DNA of 8,889 nucleotides from Tardiphaga sp. (GCA_028290325.1 JAQGJY010000055.1:1-8889); one strand, 5' to 3'. Positions 1 to 6,921 are shown, counted from the stretch's first letter. Numbers and translations are program-made. The notes: generated from the letters alone by a model not told the origin.

Positions 1-121
1 CGATCCCGTCGAAGACCTGATCGCGATCTTCATGACGCAGGTCATTCCGTCGAACGCCTACACCGTCCGGCGCGAGTTGCGGACCATGATCTATTCAGCG
101 ATCACCCGGAGCAATGTCTAG
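1..121 (+). CDS. Serine hydrolase (beta-lactamase/class C fold), C-terminal fragment
   Basis: Only the last 39 codons are in the window; the gene enters from the left edge in the frame starting at base 2 and stops at TAG 119-121. The peptide contains DPVEDLIAIFMTQVIPSN followed by RRELRTMIYSAI. This resembles the end of the beta-lactamase-related serine hydrolase family (PF00144): the strand holding 'D P x E D L I g i f M t Q' forms one edge of the active-site sheet, and a terminal helix rich in Arg and Tyr follows. The catalytic SxxK and YxN motifs lie upstream, outside the window, so activity cannot be judged. Such proteins include esterases, D-aminopeptidases and penicillin-binding-protein relatives. 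The substrate cannot be told from this end. The family call is from recognition of the C-terminal motif only. Confidence 0.65.
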   Translation, partial: DPVEDLIAIFMTQVIPSNAYTVRRELRTMIYSAITRSNV

Positions 122-201
122 GCTGAGCGCACGCCCTGGTGCGCTCCGGCGAAGGCAGCCGCGGCCAGCGCCATGCCATGCCATGGCGTCCGCCAGCCGC
201 A

Positions 202-543
202 AATATATTTGAAACCTTAGGAACTGCAAAGACGTATGCTGGATTGCTAAAACACTGCTGGGCCATCCGGCTCGCCGATCAAACCGCATTCGCCGACATT
301 TTTGCCAGCTTATTCCCCGGTATTCCTCAAAATATTTCAGTGGTCATGCGAACGAATGTCGCTTGTGCGAATTATTGGGCCGTCACGAAAGGTGTCGGGA
401 TAGGGCTATTCCCAGCCCATGGTTTTGCGCTAGGCACCAAGCTCGTCCCGATCAATCTTGGATTGCAACGTTCGCTCGATATCTGGTTAACTCACCATCC
501 GGACAGCAATCGCATCCCGCGTTTTTCGAACGACCGCTGTTAG
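202..543 (+). pseudogene. LysR-type regulator remnant (C-terminal part of effector domain)
   Basis: An open frame from about 202 to the TAG at 541-543 encodes about 110 residues that read like the last third of a LysR substrate-binding domain: LADQTAFADIFASLFPG, then TNVACANYWAVTKGVGIGL, an LG..LVPI segment, and DIWLTHHPDSNRIPR near the end. Intact relatives typically carry 'N..a.yyaV..GvGIGlLP', 'LvPvd', 'diWLtyhpd..riprvr' and a final helix. Here the HTH DNA-binding domain (about 60 residues) and the first part of the effector domain are absent, and the usual final helix after IPR is replaced by FSNDRC and a stop. The upstream in-frame ATG at 139 adds residues with no LysR character. The stretch is visibly AT-richer than its neighbours. 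I read it as a decayed gene end. A small expressed protein is possible but unlikely. Confidence 0.6.
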
Positions 544-556
544 CATTATCCTCATC

Positions 557-961
557 ATGAAAAGACAACGAACAAGCGTGGACAAAAATATGAAACAGCG
601 CAGTGCTGGCAAGCCTGATATCGAGATGGGAAAGCGTATTCGTCTCCGTCGTGTCGAGCAGAAAATCTCGCAGGCGGACCTTGGCGAACAGCTCGGCGTC
701 AGCTTCCAGCAGGTTCAGAAGTACGAGAAGGGCGTCAACCGGGTCGGCGCTTCACGCCTGCAACAGATCGCAACCGCGCTCAACGTGCCGGTGACTTTCT
801 TCTACGATGGTGACGGCAAAAATCGCGAGGTCGAAAGCCTGCTATTTCTCGACAGTGCCTTCAGTCTGCGTCTGTTGCGCGCTTATAGCCGCATCAAGGA
901 TCAGACTGTGCAGCGCCAGCTCGTCACGCTGATGGAAGCGATTGCCGAAGAAAAAGAGTAA
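557..961 (+). CDS. XRE-family HTH transcriptional regulator (SinR-like)
   Basis: This is a 134-residue cytoplasmic DNA-binding protein. The HTH_3 domain spans about residues 23-78: GKRIRLRRVEQKISQADLG, the recognition-helix region GVSFQQVQKYEKGVNRV, and SRLQQIATALNVPVTFF. After it comes a short acidic linker and an amphipathic C-terminal helix (SAFSLRLLRAYSRIKDQTVQ.QLVTLMEAIAEE), probably for dimerisation. Length and layout match the widespread alphaproteobacterial single-domain XRE regulators. Two starts are possible: ATG 557, or ATG 590, which gives MKQRSAGKPDIEMGKRI, the N-terminus I would expect in relatives. Neither has a strong Shine-Dalgarno sequence. I keep 557 as the outer limit but consider 590 at least as likely. 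The gene stands alone, convergent with the dehydrogenase at 1157-2224. Its target genes cannot be inferred from the window. Confidence 0.9.
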   Translation: MKRQRTSVDKNMKQRSAGKPDIEMGKRIRLRRVEQKISQADLGEQLGVSFQQVQKYEKGVNRVGASRLQQIATALNVPVTFFYDGDGKNREVESLLFLDSAFSLRLLRAYSRIKDQTVQRQLVTLMEAIAEEKE

Positions 962-1156
962 CGGCACCCGCAAGCACCGACCGCCGACATCGACGCGAGC
1001 GGCTTTGCCGCCTTCGGATTCGGCATCGTGGCGCCACCAAACTGATCTTATGAAAAGTCGGGCCGCGCCGGCCTTCGCTTGGCGACGGCGCCCTCTCCCA
1101 CCACTTGATGCGAATGCATCGCCCGGGGGAGAGGGGAAGCGGAACGCGACGGTGCG
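962..1156. other. Convergent intergenic region
   Basis: This stretch lies between the XRE stop and the stop of the opposing alcohol dehydrogenase. I see no coding signal. It holds a perfect 10-bp palindrome GTGGCGCCAC at 1028-1037 and the larger GGGAGAGGG palindromic element at 1091-1135. Neither is followed by a clear T tract on either strand. Confidence 0.6.
1091..1135. repeat. Palindromic element with CCCTCTCCC/GGGAGAGGG arms
   Basis: CCCTCTCCC at 1091-1099 pairs perfectly with GGGAGAGGG at 1127-1135. Inside lies a second stem, GATGC 1107-1111 with GCATC 1116-1120, closing a GAAT loop. The result is a two-tier hairpin of 9 plus 5 bp. The outer arms resemble the C/T-rich and G/A-rich palindromic intergenic repeats found in many copies in rhizobial-type genomes; that is recalled knowledge, and only one copy is present here. 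Its place between two convergent genes would suit a bidirectional transcription barrier, although no T tract follows. Confidence 0.5.
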
Positions 1157-2224
1157 CTACGGCGTCAGCACCGCGCGTCCGACCAGCCGGCCATGCTTCA
1201 AGTCGTTCAGCGCGTCATTGGCTTTCGCGAACGGCAGCGGCGTCACCGGGATCGGCGCGATTTTCTTCTCGCGCACCAGATCGAGCAGCTCCTGCGTCTC
1301 TTTCAGATTGCCGACGTAGCTGCCCTGGATCGTAATCGCCTTGATCGGGATCAACGGCAAGGCGAACGTCGCTCCGCCACCGAACAAGCCGACGATAACG
1401 AGTTTGCCGCCTTTGGCGAGACAATCGAAGCCGAGCTGCGTCGTCGCGGCGTTGCCGACCAGATCGATCACGGAATAGACCGGACCGCCAGCCTTCGCGG
1501 CAATCTGCTCCAGCGCGTCGGCGGCGCCGCCATCGACGCTGCCGAGGGCGCCGGCCTTCTCGGCGGCCTCGCGCTTGCGTGAATCGATATCGACGACAAT
1601 TGCACCCTTGCCGCCCATCGCCTTCAGCAACGTCAGCGCCATCAAGCCGAGCCCGCCCGCGCCGATGATCACGATCGGATTGTGAAGGTCGCCCTCGACC
1701 TTTTTCAGCGCACTGAACGTGGTGACCCCCGAGCAGGCATAGGGCGCGGCGGTGACGGGATCGAGCCCTTTCAGGTTCAACAGATATTTCGGATGCGGCA
1801 CGATCATGTGGTCGGCATAGCCGCCGTCGCAATGCACGCCGAGCGAATAGGGCTTCAGGCACATGTTCTCGTTGTCGGCCTTGCAAACCTCGCATTGGCC
1901 GCAGCCAAGCCACGGATAGACCAGCGCGATATCGCCGGCTTTCAGATCGCCGCTGTAGTTCGCCTTGGCGTCTGGCCCGAAGGCGAGCACTTCGCCGACG
2001 GTTTCGTGACCCATCGTGCGCGGCAACGACACGCCGCGCTCCTTCAGCGACAGCGGCTTGCGGCCATGGCCGAGATCGTAGCCGCCCTCCCAGATATGCA
2101 GGTCGCTATGGCAGACGCCGGCGGCCCGCACCTTGATCAGCACCTGCGTGCCGGTGGGCTGCGGCGTGTCGGCGCTGACTTCCTCGAGCGGGGCGTTGAA
2201 ATCCGTGACTTTGTAACTCTTCAT
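1157..2224 (-). CDS. Zinc-dependent NAD(P)-alcohol dehydrogenase (MDR superfamily)
   Basis: This 355-residue protein oxidises an alcohol or reduces an aldehyde with a nicotinamide cofactor in the cytoplasm. The GroES-like N-terminal domain carries the catalytic-zinc residues C38 in CHSDLH, H73-E74 in MGHE, and C164 in PYACSGVTT. The structural-zinc lobe has all four cysteines, C108, C111, C114 and C122 (GCGQCEVCKADNENMC). The Rossmann motif GAGGLG is at 188-193, and the acidic D212 at the end of strand beta-2 favours NAD over NADP. Length is typical. The ATG at 2224 is preceded by AAGGGA (2232-2237 on the complement) with 7 nt spacing. It is last of the - strand series, 91 nt downstream of the CoxL-like gene, with a strong hairpin in between. 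The natural substrate is unknown; context suggests an aldehyde or alcohol from the same pathway. An all-intact zinc set argues against decay. Confidence 0.92.
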   Translation of the reverse strand: MKSYKVTDFNAPLEEVSADTPQPTGTQVLIKVRAAGVCHSDLHIWEGGYDLGHGRKPLSLKERGVSLPRTMGHETVGEVLAFGPDAKANYSGDLKAGDIALVYPWLGCGQCEVCKADNENMCLKPYSLGVHCDGGYADHMIVPHPKYLLNLKGLDPVTAAPYACSGVTTFSALKKVEGDLHNPIVIIGAGGLGLMALTLLKAMGGKGAIVVDIDSRKREAAEKAGALGSVDGGAADALEQIAAKAGGPVYSVIDLVGNAATTQLGFDCLAKGGKLVIVGLFGGGATFALPLIPIKAITIQGSYVGNLKETQELLDLVREKKIAPIPVTPLPFAKANDALNDLKHGRLVGRAVLTP

Positions 2225-2263
2225 GGCGTTTTCCCTTTTGGTTTTTGTTGTTTATTGGTGTCG

Positions 2264-2303
2264 TTCCGGTTCGCGCGCGCCACCTTGCGCGCCCGAACCG
2301 GAA
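2264..2303. repeat. 16-bp stem-loop between coxL-like and adh genes
   Basis: TTCCGGTTCG (2264-2273) pairs with CGAACCGGAA (2294-2303). After one C/C mismatch the stem continues GCGCGC (2275-2280) with GCGCGC (2287-2292), closing a 6-nt loop (CACCTT on +). On the - strand the stem starts 13 nt after the CoxL-like stop codon and ends 40 nt before the dehydrogenase ATG. The bases after it on the - strand are A-rich (a run of AAACAACAAAAACC type), not T-rich, so it does not look like a classical intrinsic terminator. It may instead stabilise the 3' end of the upstream message or lower transcription into the dehydrogenase. Confidence 0.65.
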
Positions 2304-2315
2304 TGACCGATATTT

Positions 2316-4646
2316 CTAGGCCGCCCGTGCCTTCTTCGCGTCGCGGATCGCCTGCCATAATTTCACCGGCGAAAACGGTGTGTCGATCGCATCGATGCCG
2401 AGTGGCGCGAGCGCATCCATCACGCCATTGGCAATGCAAGGCGGCCCACCGATCGCACCGGACTCGCCGCAGCCTTTCGCGCCCAACGGATTGGTCTGGC
2501 ACGGCGCCGAGCCGTCCAGCGTCACATCGATCAGCGGCATGTCTTGCGCGCGCGGAATACAGTAGTCCTGGAACGTCGCGGTCAGCAATTGCCCGTCGGC
2601 ATCGTAGAACGTGCCTTCATAGAGCGCCTGCCCGATGCCTTGCGCGACACCGCCGTGGATTTGTCCGGTGACGAGCATCGGGTTCACCGCAACGCCGACA
2701 TCATCGACCGTCGTATAGCGCGCGACGCGGGTGATCCCAGTGTCGGGATCGATTTCGACCTCGCAGATATGCGCGCCGTTCGGCCAGGTCGGACCATCGA
2801 CCTCGCCGACGGATTCGACGCTGAGCTTGGAATCCTTCTCGGTCCTGGCGATCTCGAACAGGCCGATGCGCTTGTCGGTCCCGACCACGGTCAGCCAGCC
2901 GTCGCCGTATTCAATGTCCTCTTTCGAGGCCTCCAACAGATCGGCGGCTTTCTCGCGCGCGGCATCGATCAGCGTATTGCTGGTCACGGCAACGGCGGTG
3001 CCGCCGATGAACAGCGAGCGTGACCCGACGCTGCCCGCGCCGTTGATCTGGTCGGTGTCGCCTTGCACCACGTCGATCTTGTCGATCGGAATGCCGAGCG
3101 CGGCGGCGGCCATCTGCGAATAGGTCGTCTGCAACCCCTGCCCCATCGCCATCGTGCCGGAATAGATCACCAGCCGGCCTTCCGCCGTCGCCTGCATCTT
3201 CACCGTCTCGTTGTGAACGCGCGCGCCGGTCCACTCGATATAGCTGGTCACGCCACGGCCATAGAGCAGACCCTTTTTCTGGGCGTCCTTCTTGCGCGCC
3301 TTGTAGCCGTCCCAGTCCGACAACTCCGACACGCGATCGAGCATGTGTGCGAACGCGCCGCTGTCATACACCTGGCCGACGCCGTTGGTGTAGGGCATCT
3401 GCTGCGGCTTGACGAAATTGACCTTGCGGATCGCGCGCGGGTCCATGCCGAGCTGGCGCGCGGCTTTGTCCATCAGCCGCTCGACGATGAACACGGCTTC
3501 CGGCCGCCCCGCACCGCGATAGGCCCCGACCGGCGCGGTGTGCGTCAGCACGCCCTTGAGATCGAAATGGATCAGCGGCAGGTCATAGACGCCGGTGGCG
3601 ACGAACGGGCCGAGGATCAACGGAATCATCAAACCGGGGCCGGCCGCATAAGCCCCGACGCCGCCGAGCGAACGCACGCGAAACGCCAACACGCGGCCTT
3701 TGGCATCGAGCGCGAATTCGCCGGTCGAGGTCAGATCGCGGCCATGGGTGCCGCCGACGAATTCGTCGGTGCGCTCGCCACGCCAACGAATCTTGCGCTG
3801 AAGTTTCTTGGCGGCATAAGCGACGATGCCGTCCTCGGGATAGACGCCGGTCTTCTGGCCGAAGCCGCCACCCATGTCGCCGACCACGACGCGGACATTC
3901 TCCTTCGGCATTTTCAGGATCGCGCCCGCCAGCGCGTCGCGCGTCCCGGTCGGCGTTTGCGACTGCACGTGCAATGTCAGACGTCCGGTCTTCGGATCGC
4001 ATTCGGCGATGGTCGAGCGCGGCTCCATCGCGGCCGGAATCAGACGTTGGCTGACCAGATCCAGCGACACGACATGTTGCGCGGAGGCGAACGCCTCCTC
4101 GACTTTCGCGGCGTCGCCATAGGTCATGACGGCGGCGATGTTGTCGGGCGCATCGGGCCATACCACCGGCGCGCCGGGCTGAATCGCCGAGGCCGGATCG
4201 ACAACCGCCTGAAGCACGTCGAACGACACCTCGATCGCTTCGGCGGCGAGCTGCGCCTGCGCGCGCGAGTCCGCGACGACGGCGGCAACGGGTTCGCCCG
4301 CGAAGCGCACGATCTCATGCGCGAGCAGCCGGCGCGGCGGCACCGTCATCGGCGAGCCGTCCGCGCGCTTGAAGATCGGCAGCGTCGGGATCGTGCCGAC
4401 GTCGTCGGCAATCAGATCGGCGCCCGTGAAGATCGCGACGACGCCGGACATCGCCTTTGCGGCGTCGAGATCGATCGCGGTGATCTTGGCATGGGCATGC
4501 GGCGAGCGCAGCACGTAGAGCCACAGCGCGCCATCGGCCGGCTTGTCGTCGATGAAGTGGCCGCGTCCGGTCAGCAGCCGCGCATCTTCAAGGCGCTTGA
4601 CCGGCTGGCCGGCGCCGAAGCGCATGTTGGGGGGCAGAATATTCAT
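2316..4646 (-). CDS. Form II CoxL-like molybdenum hydroxylase large subunit (xanthine dehydrogenase family)
   Basis: This 776-residue protein is the molybdopterin-cytosine-dinucleotide-binding large subunit of an aerobic CO dehydrogenase-like or aldehyde/xanthine oxidase-like enzyme. The N-terminal Ald_Xan_dh domain (about 16-135; RLEDARLLTGRG, RSPHAHAKI) is followed by cofactor-binding blocks: GGGFGQK 259-265, AYRGAGR 375-381, MGQGLQT 501-507, GGVAQGIGQ 665-673 and the catalytic-glutamate block GAKGCGESG 722-730 (E728). The active-site loop AYRGAGR is the form II signature; true CO dehydrogenases carry AYRCSFR with a copper-binding cysteine, so CO oxidation is unlikely. Hydroxylation of an aldehyde or N-heterocycle fits the family better. 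No FAD (CoxM) or 2Fe-2S (CoxS) subunit lies next to it, although the enzyme needs both. ATG 4646 has AAAGGA (4655-4660) 8 nt upstream. Length and motifs are complete. Confidence 0.92.
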   Translation of the reverse strand: MNILPPNMRFGAGQPVKRLEDARLLTGRGHFIDDKPADGALWLYVLRSPHAHAKITAIDLDAAKAMSGVVAIFTGADLIADDVGTIPTLPIFKRADGSPMTVPPRRLLAHEIVRFAGEPVAAVVADSRAQAQLAAEAIEVSFDVLQAVVDPASAIQPGAPVVWPDAPDNIAAVMTYGDAAKVEEAFASAQHVVSLDLVSQRLIPAAMEPRSTIAECDPKTGRLTLHVQSQTPTGTRDALAGAILKMPKENVRVVVGDMGGGFGQKTGVYPEDGIVAYAAKKLQRKIRWRGERTDEFVGGTHGRDLTSTGEFALDAKGRVLAFRVRSLGGVGAYAAGPGLMIPLILGPFVATGVYDLPLIHFDLKGVLTHTAPVGAYRGAGRPEAVFIVERLMDKAARQLGMDPRAIRKVNFVKPQQMPYTNGVGQVYDSGAFAHMLDRVSELSDWDGYKARKKDAQKKGLLYGRGVTSYIEWTGARVHNETVKMQATAEGRLVIYSGTMAMGQGLQTTYSQMAAAALGIPIDKIDVVQGDTDQINGAGSVGSRSLFIGGTAVAVTSNTLIDAAREKAADLLEASKEDIEYGDGWLTVVGTDKRIGLFEIARTEKDSKLSVESVGEVDGPTWPNGAHICEVEIDPDTGITRVARYTTVDDVGVAVNPMLVTGQIHGGVAQGIGQALYEGTFYDADGQLLTATFQDYCIPRAQDMPLIDVTLDGSAPCQTNPLGAKGCGESGAIGGPPCIANGVMDALAPLGIDAIDTPFSPVKLWQAIRDAKKARAA

Positions 4647-4682
4647 CAGGAACGTCCTTTAGGCGTAGTCTTCGTGGGATGG

Positions 4683-4691
4683 CTTATACCA
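4683..4691 (-). promoter_or_regulatory. Candidate extended -10 element for the CoxL-like gene
   Basis: On the - strand the bases read TGGTATAAG, matching the TGn-TATAAT extended -10 consensus at all but the last base. It lies 36 nt upstream of the ATG at 4646, leaving room for a leader of about 30 nt with the AAAGGA ribosome site. No good -35 hexamer is seen 16-18 nt upstream, which is tolerated for extended -10 promoters. This would let the gene be transcribed separately from the upstream ureide genes. Inference from a short motif only. Confidence 0.3.
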
Positions 4692-4724
4692 ATATCGATC
4701 ATTCCCGCAGCCGTCATGTTCCGC

Positions 4725-4751
4725 GCGCCTCTCCACTGTGCGGCGAGGCGC
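4725..4751. repeat. Small hairpin after the DapA-like gene
   Basis: GCGCCTC (4725-4731) pairs with GAGGCGC (4745-4751) across a 13-nt loop. On the - strand it follows the DapA-like stop codon by about 40 nt and precedes the candidate -10 site. No T tract follows, so a terminator role is weak, but its place fits a boundary between two transcription units. Confidence 0.35.
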
Positions 4752-4792
4752 ATAGCGATGTCGGTCAGGTAACGGGATCGCTCTTGATGCGC

Positions 4793-5677
4793 TCACGCGA
4801 TGTCTCGCAGCACCGCCGCGATCACCTTGCGGTCATCGGCGCCAAGCGCCGCCTGCGGCAGAATCGGATCGCCGACATCGTAACCCTGGATGGTGAGCCC
4901 GGCCTTGATGCAGGCGGCGAGATTGAACTTCGCGAAGGCTTCGTTGAGCCGCCACAGTCGTCGTTGCAGCGCCAAGGCCGCCTCCCACTGGCCGTCCTTG
5001 CACAGATTGTAAAGTTCGACGCTTTGGCGCGGCGCAAGGCAGGCCGGCCCGGCCATCCAGCCGACGCCGCCGATCAGCATCACCGCCGCCGGAATATGCG
5101 AGGACGCCGCGAACACGCGCAGCTCGTCGCCGCAGCGGTTCATGATCGAGAGCAATCGCCCGGTATTGTTGGAGGCATCCTTGATGTATTTGATGCGCGG
5201 ATGTTCCGCGAGACGCGCGACCACGTCGATCGTCAAATCGGAACGCTGGAATTGCGGGTTGGTGTACACCACCACCGGCAGATCGACCGCGTCGGCGATC
5301 GCCTTGAAGTAGCTCTCGACCTGCGCGTCTTTCAGCGGGAAATAGGCTTCGAGAATCGCGAGGATGCCGGTCGCGCCCAGCTTCTCGTAGGATTTGGCTT
5401 GCGCGACCGCGTCGGCCGTCGAGGTCGATGCGACACCGGCCAGCACCGGCACGCGGCCCTGCGCCGCCTCGACGGTGGCTTGGACGACGGCGGTGCGCTG
5501 GCGACGATTGAGATAGGCGAATTCGCCGGTCGAGCCGAGCGGCGCGAGGCCATGGACGCCGGCTTTGATGAGATCGTCACAGAGCTTGCCCAGCACGTCG
5601 GTCCGAATACCGCCATCGGCGTCGGTCGGCGACACCAGATAGGGAAAGACGCCGTGAAAATCGCTCATATCGGTCAT
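4793..5677 (-). CDS. DapA/NanA-superfamily lyase or aldolase (class I, Schiff-base)
   Basis: This 294-residue TIM-barrel protein has the length of the N-acetylneuraminate lyase/dihydrodipicolinate synthase family. The Schiff-base lysine is K166 in YIKDAS, the proton-relay tyrosine is Y138 in VVYTNP, and the pyruvate-carboxylate loop is GSTGEF at 48-53. It therefore should bind pyruvate or another 2-oxo acid. It is unlikely to be the lysine-biosynthesis enzyme: the arginine of the NPSRTG motif that holds aspartate semialdehyde in DHDPS falls at F143 here (YTNPQF). The true reaction, an aldol cleavage or a dehydration, is unknown. Its ATG (5675-5677) overlaps the TGA of the allantoate amidohydrolase in an ATGA arrangement, so the two are translationally coupled. 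A second in-frame Met is at residue 4. The preceding bases read GGTGGGA, a modest ribosome site. Confidence 0.88.
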   Translation of the reverse strand: MTDMSDFHGVFPYLVSPTDADGGIRTDVLGKLCDDLIKAGVHGLAPLGSTGEFAYLNRRQRTAVVQATVEAAQGRVPVLAGVASTSTADAVAQAKSYEKLGATGILAILEAYFPLKDAQVESYFKAIADAVDLPVVVYTNPQFQRSDLTIDVVARLAEHPRIKYIKDASNNTGRLLSIMNRCGDELRVFAASSHIPAAVMLIGGVGWMAGPACLAPRQSVELYNLCKDGQWEAALALQRRLWRLNEAFAKFNLAACIKAGLTIQGYDVGDPILPQAALGADDRKVIAAVLRDIA

Positions 5678-6921
5678 GGTCCCACCGGACGAAAGTTTTC
5701 GATCACGCGCAGCAACACCCGCGCGGCGGTATCGACGTCCTCGACGCTCGCATGCTCCGCGGGATTGTGACTGATGCCGCCACGACAGCGCACAAAGATC
5801 ATCGCGATGGCCGTGATGTCAATCATCGCCATGCCGTCATGGCCGGCGCCGCTCGGCAGCGTCAAGATGCGATGACCTTCGGCCGCGATGGCATCGCCGA
5901 TCTGCGATGACAGCCAAAGCGCGCAGGACACGGTGCCGCTCTCATGCGTCACGTCGATGTGCGGCACGAGATCGCGGCGTCTGGCGATGGCCTCGATCCG
6001 GCGAGCGATATCGGTCACAGCGCGCTTGCGATCGGCATCGGACGCGCTCCGCACATCCACGGTGAAGGAGACCCGACCCGGGATCACGTTGGTCGCGCCG
6101 GGCCGCGCATCAATGATCCCGACAGTACCGACCAGAGCCTCATCGCTCTTGCAGAGCGATTCGATCGCCACGATGCATTCGGCGGCGCCGGCCAGCGCAT
6201 CGCGCCGCAGCGCCATTGGGACCGTGCCGGCATGGCCGGCAAACCCGTCGAGCGAGACCGCCAGCCGCGTCGCGCCCGAGATCGCCGTGACGACCCCGAC
6301 CGGCAGATGTTCGCTCTCCAGCACGGGGCCTTGTTCGATATGCAGTTCGAGATAGGCATGAATGTCCCCACGCGCGCGCGCGGCCTGTCCAACAAGCGCC
6401 GCGTCCAGCCCGAACGCCGCCATCGCGTCGCGCATCGATACGCCGTCGACATCTGTTGAATCGAATACCCGCCGATCCAGCGTACCGGCGACGGCGCGGC
6501 TGCCGAGCAGCGTCGAGCCGAAACGCACGCCTTCTTCATCGGCGAAACCAACGATCTCGACGGCGAATGGCAGGCGAACATGCCGCCGATGCAAGTCCGC
6601 GACGCAGGCAATCGCCGTTATGATGCCGAGCGGACCGTCCCAGCGGCCGGCGTCACGCACCGTGTCGTAATGCGATCCTAGCATCAGGCAGGACCGGCCC
6701 GAGGACGCGCCTTCATAGCGTCCGCAGACATTGCCGATCGCGTCGAGATGCGCGGCCATGCCGGCTTCGCGCATCCACGCCATCAGCATGTCGGCGGCGC
6801 CACGATGCTGCGGCGTGAGAAAAACCCGTGTGATCGCGTCGGGCGTCGCGGAGATCGCGGCCAGCGCATCGATGCGCGCCGTGATTTCCTCGCCGAGCGA
6901 CAGGGGCACCGCCTGGTCCAT
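5674..6921 (-). CDS. allC: Allantoate amidohydrolase (M20 family, hydantoinase/carbamoylase type)
   Basis: This 415-residue binuclear metallo-amidohydrolase would act on allantoate, giving ureidoglycine (then ureidoglycolate), ammonia and CO2. Metal ligands visible: H84 in GSHYDTV, D95 in GRWDGPLGI, E129-E130 in ADEEG, H194 in ELHIEQGP and H385 in ISHNPAEH. The dimerisation/lid domain lies at about 215-330. The GSHYDTV...DGPLGI pattern with LPF.VEIVGFADEEG is the form I associate with allantoate amidohydrolases of rhizobia; AllC from E. coli has the same ligand set. N-carbamoyl-L-amino-acid hydrolase and ureidoglycolate amidohydrolase are close relatives and cannot be excluded from motifs alone. 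The allantoinase immediately upstream (stop 6922-6924, next ATG 6919-6921, no gap) makes allantoate the natural guess. Ribosome site GGCGGA lies 8 nt before the ATG, inside the upstream gene. Confidence 0.87.
   Translation of the reverse strand: MDQAVPLSLGEEITARIDALAAISATPDAITRVFLTPQHRGAADMLMAWMREAGMAAHLDAIGNVCGRYEGASSGRSCLMLGSHYDTVRDAGRWDGPLGIITAIACVADLHRRHVRLPFAVEIVGFADEEGVRFGSTLLGSRAVAGTLDRRVFDSTDVDGVSMRDAMAAFGLDAALVGQAARARGDIHAYLELHIEQGPVLESEHLPVGVVTAISGATRLAVSLDGFAGHAGTVPMALRRDALAGAAECIVAIESLCKSDEALVGTVGIIDARPGATNVIPGRVSFTVDVRSASDADRKRAVTDIARRIEAIARRRDLVPHIDVTHESGTVSCALWLSSQIGDAIAAEGHRILTLPSGAGHDGMAMIDITAIAMIFVRCRGGISHNPAEHASVEDVDTAARVLLRVIENFRPVGP

Noticed and set aside
171..186. Tandem CCATG CCATG CCATGG
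   Set aside because: It is only about three copies of a 5-mer with no longer context. Too short to support a repeat or binding-site call.
463..492. TTGCAA-18 nt-TTAACT as a promoter for the XRE gene
   Set aside because: The -10 match is poor and the site lies inside the LysR remnant. In AT-richer DNA such matches arise by chance, so I do not call it.
942..1319. 125-codon + strand frame after the XRE gene
   Set aside because: It overlaps the XRE end and the antisense of adh, and is rich in Arg/Ser/Pro with no domain. The palindromic element lies inside it.
1682..2671. 329-codon + strand frame across the adh and coxL-like genes
   Set aside because: It spans two genes and their gap on the opposite strand and has shadow-type composition. 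Both real genes have intact catalytic motifs.
2316..4646. Calling the CoxL-like gene a carbon monoxide dehydrogenase
   Set aside because: The active-site loop is AYRGAGR, lacking the cysteine of AYRCSFR that binds copper in CO dehydrogenases.
3063..4772. Very long + strand open frame (569 codons) opposite the CoxL-like gene
   Set aside because: It is antisense to a gene with complete motifs. Its product is rich in Arg, His, Asp and Ala and repetitive in the way of GC-rich shadow frames, with no domain I recognise.
4793..5677. Calling the DapA-like gene dapA
   Set aside because: The substrate-binding arginine is missing and the operon context is catabolic rather than lysine biosynthesis.
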